A stretch of 52,737 nucleotides of DNA from Akkermansia sp. (GTDB lineage Bacteria > Verrucomicrobiota > Verrucomicrobiia > Verrucomicrobiales > Akkermansiaceae): positions 1-52,737 of the forward strand of contig JAUNQN010000010.1 in the NCBI GenBank assembly GCA_030536145.1, written 5' to 3'. Under the pieces are notes generated by a model that was given only the letters and a program-made list of their open reading frames with translations, did no database searches and was not told where the DNA came from. This document shows positions 7,165 to 14,399 of this stretch, piece by piece; position 1 is the stretch's first letter, and every line of letters starts with the position of its first letter. A program made the position numbers and the translations under genes.

Positions 7165-9231
7165 ATGAGCTACGTTATTGAACCAATGGGCATTAACAGT
7201 TTCTTGGATGATAAATCCATCAAATATCCTCGATTCCAAAGAAAAGCAGTATGGAAAAAGAAACAGAATTTTGAGCTTTGTATAAGCATTTTTCAGGAAT
7301 ATCCTGTGGGCGTGGTTATCCTTAACAAGGAACAGAAAGTGACGTGGCTTCTTGACGGACGTCAGAGGCGTACTGCTCTTTCTCTTATGCGTGATAATCC
7401 TGTAGAATTGTACGATTGGGCTCGTTCCTATATTAGATTTGACAATAATGCCGAGGCTGCTCAGGTTTCTAGTGCGTATTGGGAGGTGATTGAAAAATAT
7501 TTGGAGCAGGACCCTTCTGATAAGGAAGAAATCTTGCGAGATGAAGAAGTTGCAATAGAGGACGAAGATGAATGTGCGGAAGATTATGCTGTTGAAGGAG
7601 ATGGTCTCTTGGCAGAGGAATGTGAATACACGTCGTTCAAACCGGAGCGACAGAGGAAAGGGTTAAAAAACTTGTTGGATTTGATATTGATGGTCCATCC
7701 CAATAGCAAGGCTAGGGGAAGTGCGTGGGAGAAACGTTTTGATTTTACTAAATTTTTCTCAAAATTGACTTATGCTCCTGTTAAGATGGGAAACAAGGTG
7801 GAACCGACCCGGTTGAGGAAATTCTTGCTAGAGTTGGGGAATAACCTTGACCATGACTGTGACGGGAACTGGGGAATGTCCGAGTTTATCGAATATTATC
7901 GGGATAATTTTGAGCTGAAATCCGAAAAGGATGCCAAGAGGTTCGAGCGAGAAGTGGAGGGGGCATGGGATCAGATCAAGAGGAGTATTGATACAATCAG
8001 GAATTCTGAGAAAATATTCTCAGATATGCGAATTGGTGTAGTTCGCCTTTCTAACGTATCTCCTCTTGATGCTCAAAACATTTTCTCTCGGGTGAACCAG
8101 GGTGGTACTCAGCTTAAGGCGGAGGAGTTGTTGTCTGCCAAGCCATACTGGAATAAGCCTGTTCCTAATGTGGACTCCGCAACAGAAGATCGAGTACATA
8201 AATTTTACCAGAAAATGAATATTCCTATCCCGGAGGATGTTGTTCGCTGGGACATTGCTGCTACTCTTGTAGACAGGATTACAGATGGAGGTTTGATTTT
8301 TTCACCTTCTGATAATGGTTTGCAAGGTGATAGTATACAGATGGATAGGATTGCCATGGGATTCAAATTGTTGAGTGCAATGTTTGTGCATGGTATTTCC
8401 AATAAGTCGGTAATTGAATTGGAAACCCATGATGAAATTAGTTGGGATTCGGGGTTGGAAGATCTTCTTGGAGAGTCGAATATGGTCGTGGAAATCATCA
8501 AAGAGGATGACTTTTTTAAATATGTTTGCTCCTATGGTATACCTCTCTGTAAGCTGTTAGGAAATGCCCCAGCAATGGAATTCTTGACTGTTATGTGGTT
8601 GAATTGGAAAGAGTTGGGCTGCCCCAGGGTTGGCAAGAAGATTCGAATTTTGCAGAGGAACGCGCGTTTGCTATATGATAAACTTGCCTTTGAGTATGCC
8701 GTTAGGATCTGGCGTGGCTCGAGCGACTCAAAATTGGCAAGGGATGTAGTGGATTGGAAATCACGCTTGGAGCCGATACCTGAAAACAGTTGGCTTCAGT
8801 TGATCACCGAGACCTGTGAAGGGAAGTACAACGGGCAGAGTATAGGGTATCGTAATCTGACTCCAATTGTTGTATATGCCATGGCCTTGGAGAAAAAGAG
8901 TAATACGGGGTCTTGCCGTGTATGTGATGTTGATCATATCATTCCGCAAGTTGCCTTTGAGGGTAATCCCTCTTTGCAGCCGTATATGGATGGCTTGGCG
9001 AATCTCTGCATGCTCTCAAGAAAAGACAATGAGAAAAAATCGGGCAAGGCTCTTAAGGACTTTGTTGGGACGTGGCTTGGTAAGCAAATTGCATGTTACA
9101 CAGGTATTTCGGAGGATGAATTTGATAAATATTCAACCTTGAAAGGTATGCAGGATTTAATCGAAAAAAGGAAGGCGGTACTCATAGATGCCTTTACGGA
9201 AAAACGCAAGGTTCTGTTATTGGCTCAGTAA
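7165..9231 (+). CDS. DUF262 and HNH endonuclease protein, GmrSD-like type IV restriction candidate
   Basis: This 688-residue protein has an N-terminal DUF262 (ParB-like NTPase/nickase) domain and a C-terminal HNH nuclease. The DUF262 signatures are PRFQRKAVW (22-30) and DGRQRRTAL (64-72). Near the end, a C-x2-C pair (584, 587) precedes DVDH (588-591), with Asn613 and Asn622 completing an HNH-like site. This order resembles single-chain GmrSD enzymes, which cut modified DNA; the target here is not known. An acidic stretch lies near residues 125-150. The gene is visibly AT-richer and uses different codons from the men genes, which supports recent acquisition. It has its own promoter and ribosome site and is flanked by repeats of the menD 3' end. 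An Mrr-type nuclease lies beyond the second repeat, so defence is the likely role. Confidence 0.85.
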   Translation: MSYVIEPMGINSFLDDKSIKYPRFQRKAVWKKKQNFELCISIFQEYPVGVVILNKEQKVTWLLDGRQRRTALSLMRDNPVELYDWARSYIRFDNNAEAAQVSSAYWEVIEKYLEQDPSDKEEILRDEEVAIEDEDECAEDYAVEGDGLLAEECEYTSFKPERQRKGLKNLLDLILMVHPNSKARGSAWEKRFDFTKFFSKLTYAPVKMGNKVEPTRLRKFLLELGNNLDHDCDGNWGMSEFIEYYRDNFELKSEKDAKRFEREVEGAWDQIKRSIDTIRNSEKIFSDMRIGVVRLSNVSPLDAQNIFSRVNQGGTQLKAEELLSAKPYWNKPVPNVDSATEDRVHKFYQKMNIPIPEDVVRWDIAATLVDRITDGGLIFSPSDNGLQGDSIQMDRIAMGFKLLSAMFVHGISNKSVIELETHDEISWDSGLEDLLGESNMVVEIIKEDDFFKYVCSYGIPLCKLLGNAPAMEFLTVMWLNWKELGCPRVGKKIRILQRNARLLYDKLAFEYAVRIWRGSSDSKLARDVVDWKSRLEPIPENSWLQLITETCEGKYNGQSIGYRNLTPIVVYAMALEKKSNTGSCRVCDVDHIIPQVAFEGNPSLQPYMDGLANLCMLSRKDNEKKSGKALKDFVGTWLGKQIACYTGISEDEFDKYSTLKGMQDLIEKRKAVLIDAFTEKRKVLLLAQ

Positions 9232-9309
9232 AGACCGACTCTCCATGGGCGCTTGTAGATTTGGCTGGAACAGATGCCCTGAACCCGGACTCAAAAAAGG
9301 GGGCAAGGG

Positions 9310-9370
9310 TGCCCAGCTCTCATACCACATCACCAGGAAAAGGTAGGCAAAGGCCACGGCAAGTGCCAGC
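9310..9370 (-). pseudogene. Fragment of an RND efflux pump gene
   Basis: On the minus strand this segment encodes LALAVAFAYLFLVMWYESW, which matches the transmembrane stretch LALAIAFAYLFLVAQYESW of the complete RND pump encoded at 11067-14378. The DNA is only about 78% identical by eye to the matching part of that gene (about 11521-11580), so it probably came from a different paralogue. The fragment adjoins a menD fragment at a shared GCCAGC. Bases 9232-9309, between the DUF262 stop and this fragment, contain nothing I can identify. Confidence 0.65.
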
Positions 9371-9797
9371 CGGGTGCTGCGGCCGCCCTGCCGCAGGAGA
9401 CGCTCTGCGTGGCGGAGCGCTTGGCCTACGGCTGTGCTGCCGGGACCTGTGCCGCGCAGATGAGCTGCTGGCCACCGCCGCATTGGACACGCACCCCGTG
9501 CTCATCGGCGACCTCAGCTTCTTCTACGACATGAACGCCCTGTGGAACAGCATGCCGAAGGACAACCTGCGCATTGTCCTGCTGAACAACGGCGGCGGCA
9601 AAATCTTCTCCACCCTCCCCGGCATGCCGGAGCAGGGGGAATCCCGCGCCGCCATCACCGGTACCCACGCCCTCTCCGCCCAAGCCTGGGCAGAATCCTG
9701 CGGCCTTTCCTACCTCCGCGCCACGGATTCCCCCACCCTTGCCGCTGCCCTGACCGCCCTCCGCCCAAGCTCCCACCCTGCTGGAAGTGGTGGAGTA
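9365..9797 (+). pseudogene. menD: Truncated, internally deleted menD copy
   Basis: This is a broken second copy of menD lacking the whole 5' half. It begins with sequence matching about 6125-6256 of the intact gene, then jumps to sequence from 6728 onward, so 471 bases (157 codons) are missing. The junction coincides with a 5-base CGTGC microhomology present at both ends. Two extra bases near 9434 shift the frame, and the final codons before the stop are altered. An open frame through this region that continues into the antisense of the Mrr gene is an accident of composition rather than a gene. The copy cannot encode an active enzyme. Confidence 0.85.
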
Positions 9798-9845
9798 GGC
9801 ACCGCGCCTAGCGGCGCCAGGTCTCCTCAAAATGTCGTTGCGGGG
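9498..9845 (+). repeat. Direct repeat copy 2: menD 3' end and flank
   Basis: This is the partner of 6724-7076 in the same orientation. It covers the menD C-terminal coding part, the stop and the following intergenic bases including GGTCTCCTCAAAATG. It ends about 20 bases before the stop codon of the convergent Mrr-type gene. Confidence 0.85.
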
Positions 9846-9863
9846 GAGATGCCTTTGTGCATG

Positions 9864-10901
9864 TTATTCGTCATCTTCCACGAAAAACGTCTCCTGGAGT
9901 TCAATCATCTGGTACTGGTTGCGGCGCACACCCATATCATGCTCAATGAGCAGGGAGACAAGCTGGTCTCCGTTGATGAGGTCGATAGGGGCATGTTTCG
10001 TGGGCTTCGCCGCTTCTTCGCGGGCTCCCTTGGAGAAATCGCTCGTGGTCACAATCAGACCGCGTTCATCCGTATCCACACTGCCGCGCAAGTTCTGTAC
10101 CACGGTGGAGTCCACGTTGTTCTGCCATCGCTTGGCCTGCACCGCCAGTTTGATGCGGATGGATTCATGCACGGTCAGCGTGCCGCGCACATCCACGCCG
10201 TGGTCTTTCGTATAGCTTGTGGGCGCCACGGATTCAAAGCCCATGCGGATAAGGAGCTCGGATATCAGGCTCTCGAAATCAGCGGGGGAGAGCGCGTACA
10301 CCCTCTCCAGCAGTTTTTTGCGCTGAATCGCGTTGTATGCTTCAATCTTGGCCTCCAGTCCGCTGGCAGACCATTCGCTCAGGCTCACGAGCCCCTTGTT
10401 CATGTTGAAGCGGCTCATGCGCCCCTGTGCATGGCATTTCTTGATATCCATGTACAGCTGGGCTCCCATGGATGCCTCCGGGGTCTGCCCGTTAGTGGCC
10501 AGCCAGCCGAACTCCAAGGCTTTTTGCGTGATAGTCTTGTAGTGCATGGGCTTGCGGTTGTTCGCAAAGCGCAGCACTTTCTCCGCACAGTCTAGGAAGG
10601 AGAATGTCTCGCCCGCCTTGGGCTTGGGGGGCAGCTTTTTGCTGCGTCGGGGGGTGTCCACCGCCGGGGAAACGGTGTTGCTCCCATTCAGTGCAAACAA
10701 CCCGCGCTGGACCTTGACGAATGCAGATGAGTCCCCGTTCTCCTTGATATCCATGTAAATGCGTGCCCCGACTGTGGCTGCGGGCGTCTTGCCCTTCGTA
10801 TCCCATAACCCCTGACGGAGCATCTCGTTGGTAATCGCCTCCACCTTCATGGGAGTGCCTGTCTGCTGCATGACAGTAAGGGCTGCTTCAAGTATATTCA
10901 T
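9864..10901 (-). CDS. Mrr-type restriction endonuclease with two HARE-HTH domains
   Basis: This 345-residue protein has two N-terminal winged-helix HARE-HTH repeats, about residues 1-72 and 100-175. Each holds a GLW/FGW turn and a GA-x-x-YMDIK segment. They are followed by an Mrr-cat PD-(D/E)xK nuclease domain. The nuclease residues visible are Glu210 in the helix before MGF, Asp237 in DHGVDV and Q-A-K at 255-257. The QxK form, rather than ExK, is common in the Mrr group. Mrr proteins cut DNA carrying certain methylated sites; the specificity here is unknown. The gene is convergent with the menD remnant and has its own promoter. With the DUF262 gene it forms a small restriction island. Confidence 0.88.
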   Translation of the reverse strand: MNILEAALTVMQQTGTPMKVEAITNEMLRQGLWDTKGKTPAATVGARIYMDIKENGDSSAFVKVQRGLFALNGSNTVSPAVDTPRRSKKLPPKPKAGETFSFLDCAEKVLRFANNRKPMHYKTITQKALEFGWLATNGQTPEASMGAQLYMDIKKCHAQGRMSRFNMNKGLVSLSEWSASGLEAKIEAYNAIQRKKLLERVYALSPADFESLISELLIRMGFESVAPTSYTKDHGVDVRGTLTVHESIRIKLAVQAKRWQNNVDSTVVQNLRGSVDTDERGLIVTTSDFSKGAREEAAKPTKHAPIDLINGDQLVSLLIEHDMGVRRNQYQMIELQETFFVEDDE

Positions 10902-10926
10902 GGGCTGTGTCTAAACTGTTTTTCCC

Positions 10927-10954
10927 ATTCTACCACGGACCTCGTTCAAGGCAA
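10927..10954 (-). promoter_or_regulatory. Promoter for the Mrr-type gene
   Basis: On the minus strand TTGCCT is followed after 16 bases by TAGAAT. The -10 element is 25 bases upstream of the ATG at 10901. Confidence 0.5.
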
Positions 10955-11015
10955 GGAAAAATCAGGGATTGTGCGGATTTCCTGCTCCATGCGCATGTGC
11001 GCTGGATTGGTATAC

Positions 11016-11045
11016 AAGAAAGGGGGGCAGGAATGCCCCCCTTTT
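11016..11045 (-). terminator. Terminator after the RND pump gene
   Basis: A G-rich/C-rich hairpin pairs GGGGGGCA with TGCCCCCC across a 4-base loop. It lies just downstream of the RND gene stop and is followed on the minus strand by a short T-rich run. Confidence 0.65.
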
Positions 11046-11066
11046 GGTTGTGGTTTGGATGGCCGG

Positions 11067-14000
11067 TTACTTGCCCGGGGTGGTCTTGCCGAGCTTGGCG
11101 GCGGTCCAGTCTCTCATGCGGGCAAAGAGGGAGTACAGGCCGGGCACCAGGAAGATGCCGAAGCAGGTGGCAAGGAGCATGCCGTAGAAGGTGGTGACGC
11201 CGATTTCCACGCGGCTGGCGGCGCCGGAGCCCGTGGCCATGAGCAGGGGCAGCACGCCGAAGAGGAAGGAGACGGCGGTCATCATCACGGCGCGGAAACG
11301 CATGCGCGCGCCGTTGATGGCGGCTTGCTGCACGGTGCGGCCGGCCTCGTGGTCTTCCTTGCTGAACTCCACCATGAGGATGGCGTTCTTGGCCGCCAGG
11401 CCGATGAGCATGAGGATGCCGAGCTGCACATAGATGGACATGGTGAGCCCGTACAGCTGCACGCCCATGAGCGCGCCCAGGGTGGCCACGGCCACGGACA
11501 TCATGACCGGGGCGGGGGTAGTCCAGCTCTCATACTGGGCCACCAGGAAGAGGTAGGCGAAGGCGATGGCGAGAGCCAGCAGGGGGCCGAGCTTGCCTGC
11601 GTTCTGGCGCTCCTGATAGGAGAGGTCCTTCCAGGCGGCCTGCCAGCGGCGGTCGGATCCGGCGGCCTTCTCCTCGTTGTTCATGTCCTTCACGCAGTCC
11701 TCGATAAACTGCATGACCTGGCCGGAGCCCACTCCGGGCTTGGGGGTGATGGAGACATCCGCGCACATCACCTGGTTGAAACGGCCGTAGGAGGCAGGAC
11801 CCATGCGGTAGGAGAGTGTGCAGAGCGCGGAGAGCGGCACCATTTCCCCGTTGGTGTTGCGCACCATCTGGTTCAGGATATCGTCTGCCGTGCGGCGGTC
11901 CTTCGTGTCGCCCTGGATCATCACCTTGAAGTTGAAGCCGTTCATGGTGAAGTCGTTCACGTAGTAGGAGGACATGACGGACTGGAGCGTGCTGAAGATG
12001 GTGTTCACGGGCACGTTCAGGGACTGGGCCTTCTCACGGTCTAGTTCCAGGAACACCTGGGGGTTCTCCGCATTGTAGTCGCTGCGGGCCATGGCCACCA
12101 GCTCCTCGTTCTTCATCAGGCGCTCCTGGAGCTTTTTCACGGCCAGGCCCAGCTCCTGGGGAGAGATATCACCCACGCCCTGGAACACCAGGGAAACGCC
12201 GCCGGTGACACCCAGGCCCTGGATGGAGGGCGGGGTGACGGCCATGATGCTGGCCTCCGGGATATCGGCGCAGGCGGCGTTGATCTTGTTGGCAATCTGG
12301 GTGGCGTGCAGTTCCGGGGACTGGCGCTCCTCCCAGGGCTTGAGCATAATCATGATCATGCCGTTGTGCTCACCGGAGCCGGAGACAAAGCTGAAACCGC
12401 TGATGACGTTGAACTTGTCGATGCCCTCGATCTTGGCCAGTCGGGCCTCGATCTGGCGCATCACCTTGTCGGTGCGCTGCTTGGCGGTGGCGGTGCCCTC
12501 CATGGTCACCATGGCCAGCAGGGCGCCCTTGTCCTCCGTGGGCAGGAAAGAGCTGTTGAGCCCGCGGGGCATGACCAGGTTCACGGGCTTGTATTTCTGT
12601 GCGGCCATCTGTTTCATGAACTCCGCCATCTTCTTGGGGTCCTTCTTGAGCTCCTCCATCATCTTGTCCATGCCGGTCATGCTGGCAAAGGGCTTGTAGA
12701 TGAAATCCGGCATGCCGGCGTAGTACACATAGTTGGCGCAGAGCACCAGCAGCAGCACCAGCACGGTGAGCCAGGCGCGGCGCACCAGGATGCCCGCCAC
12801 GCGCAGGTAGAAGTTGCGCGCCTTGTCCAGCAGCCAGTTGAAGGGCTTGAACACCACGGCCGCCACGCGGCTGGGCTTGGCATCCGCCGGGCGCAGGATG
12901 AGCGCGCACAGGGCGGGGGAGAGGGTGAGCGCATTCAGGGTGGAGAAGCAGAGCGCCACGCACATGGTCACGGAGAACTGGGTGTAGATGACGCCCACCA
13001 TGCCGCCGTAGAAGGCAATGGGCACGTACACGGCCAGGGTGACGAGCGTGGTGGCAATCACGGGGCCGGTAATCTGGCGCATGCTCTTGATGGCGGCCTC
13101 CTTCGGGGAGAGCTTCTCATCATGGATCAGGCGCATGGCGTTCTCCACCACCACGATGGCGTCGTCCACCAGGGAGCCGATGACCAGGATGATGCCGAAC
13201 ATGGTGAGCACGTTGAGCGTGTAGCCCAGGATGTGCATGACCATGAAGGCCGCCAGCAGGGATACGGGGATGGCCACGGCCGGGATGAGCGTGGCACGCC
13301 AGTCCTGCAGGAAGATGAAGGTGACCAGCACCACCAAGCCCAGGGCCAGGCCCAGGGTCAGGGCGCTCTCACGCAGCGTGGCGTCGATGGCGCGGGTGGG
13401 GTCGTACGCCATGTGCCACTCCACGCCTTCCGGGAAATCAATATGCTTGATGCAGTCCTGCACGCGCAGCACGGTGGCCAGGGCGTTTGCATCATTGTTG
13501 CGGAAGATGAGCATGCCCACGCTGTCCTTGCCGTTCAGGCGGCTGTAGCCGGTGTTGCTCTCGGAGCCCAGCTCAATGTTGGCGATATCCCGCAGGTAGG
13601 TCACGTGGCCGTCCTCGCCGCGTTTCACGATGATGCGGCCGAACTGCTCTGCGGTCTTGAGGCGGCCGGTGGCGGTCACCTTGAAGGTGGCGTAGGACTG
13701 CTCGTCCTGGGAGCCGACGGAACCGGCGGCGGCCTGGATGTTCTGGGCGGTGATGGCGGCGGCCACGTCACCGGGGGTGATGTTGAGCGCGTTCATGCGG
13801 GTGGTGTTCATCCACACGCGCATGGAGTAGTTGCGTGGGGGCAGGATATCCGCGCTGGAAACGCCGTCCACCTGGCACACCTGGTCCTTCACGTTCATGC
13901 GCAGCCAGCTGGAAAGCTCCAGGATGCTCATCTTGTTCGGGTCGCAGGTGAAGCAGAGGGAGTTGAGCATATCCCCGGAGCGCTTGCGCACGGAGTAGCC

Positions 14001-14378
14001 GGTCTGCTTGATTTCAGAGGGCAGGCGGGGCTCCACGGCCTTGATGGCGTTGGAGACGTTCACCTGCGCCATGTCGTCGTTCGTTCCGGTCTTGAAGATG
14101 AGGGTGAGGGAATAGGAGCCGTCGTTGCCGCAGGTGGAGGAGAAGTACTCCAGGTCATCCATGCCGATGAGCTGTTCCTCCACGGGGGCGGCCACCACCT
14201 CGGCCACTTCCTCTGCACTGGCCCCGGCGTATGTCATGCGCACGGAGATGGTGGGCGGGGAAACCTCCGGGTATTCGGAGACGGGAATCTGCGTGAGGCA
14301 GAGCAGGCCGCCCAGCATCATGAGGATGGAGATGACGAAGGCGAACTTGGGGCGCTTGATAAAGAATTCTGAGAACAT
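11067..14378 (-). CDS. RND efflux pump inner-membrane transporter (AcrB/MexB-like)
   Basis: This 1103-residue protein of the hydrophobe/amphiphile efflux (HAE-1) family uses the proton gradient to export drugs or other amphiphiles as a trimer. The opening segment FIKRPKFAFVISILMMLGG is the typical first transmembrane helix. The proton-relay segment GSLVDDAIVVVENAMR carries the paired Asp of helix TM4. A matching C-terminal half ends with GLAAKNAILMVEF. An unusual Met/Lys-rich stretch with repeated KKM/KQM lies after the middle transmembrane segment, where AcrB has a shorter linker. It starts 21 bases after the stop of the adaptor gene and is its operon partner. No TolC-like channel gene is nearby. 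Confidence 0.93.
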   Translation of the reverse strand: MFSEFFIKRPKFAFVISILMMLGGLLCLTQIPVSEYPEVSPPTISVRMTYAGASAEEVAEVVAAPVEEQLIGMDDLEYFSSTCGNDGSYSLTLIFKTGTNDDMAQVNVSNAIKAVEPRLPSEIKQTGYSVRKRSGDMLNSLCFTCDPNKMSILELSSWLRMNVKDQVCQVDGVSSADILPPRNYSMRVWMNTTRMNALNITPGDVAAAITAQNIQAAAGSVGSQDEQSYATFKVTATGRLKTAEQFGRIIVKRGEDGHVTYLRDIANIELGSESNTGYSRLNGKDSVGMLIFRNNDANALATVLRVQDCIKHIDFPEGVEWHMAYDPTRAIDATLRESALTLGLALGLVVLVTFIFLQDWRATLIPAVAIPVSLLAAFMVMHILGYTLNVLTMFGIILVIGSLVDDAIVVVENAMRLIHDEKLSPKEAAIKSMRQITGPVIATTLVTLAVYVPIAFYGGMVGVIYTQFSVTMCVALCFSTLNALTLSPALCALILRPADAKPSRVAAVVFKPFNWLLDKARNFYLRVAGILVRRAWLTVLVLLLVLCANYVYYAGMPDFIYKPFASMTGMDKMMEELKKDPKKMAEFMKQMAAQKYKPVNLVMPRGLNSSFLPTEDKGALLAMVTMEGTATAKQRTDKVMRQIEARLAKIEGIDKFNVISGFSFVSGSGEHNGMIMIMLKPWEERQSPELHATQIANKINAACADIPEASIMAVTPPSIQGLGVTGGVSLVFQGVGDISPQELGLAVKKLQERLMKNEELVAMARSDYNAENPQVFLELDREKAQSLNVPVNTIFSTLQSVMSSYYVNDFTMNGFNFKVMIQGDTKDRRTADDILNQMVRNTNGEMVPLSALCTLSYRMGPASYGRFNQVMCADVSITPKPGVGSGQVMQFIEDCVKDMNNEEKAAGSDRRWQAAWKDLSYQERQNAGKLGPLLALAIAFAYLFLVAQYESWTTPAPVMMSVAVATLGALMGVQLYGLTMSIYVQLGILMLIGLAAKNAILMVEFSKEDHEAGRTVQQAAINGARMRFRAVMMTAVSFLFGVLPLLMATGSGAASRVEIGVTTFYGMLLATCFGIFLVPGLYSLFARMRDWTAAKLGKTTPGK

Positions 14379-14399
14379 GGCGGAAAGGGGGTGCAGGGG

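Noticed and set aside
7030..9864. Insertion sequence or integrase-driven island around the DUF262 gene
   Set aside because: No transposase, integrase, terminal inverted repeats or tRNA site was seen. The flanking repeats are menD sequence, which points to homologous recombination instead.
9261..10595. 444-codon open frame across the menD remnant and into the Mrr gene region
   Set aside because: It begins in unidentified sequence, picks up a broken menD frame and continues as the antisense of a well-supported nuclease gene, so it is a chance composite.
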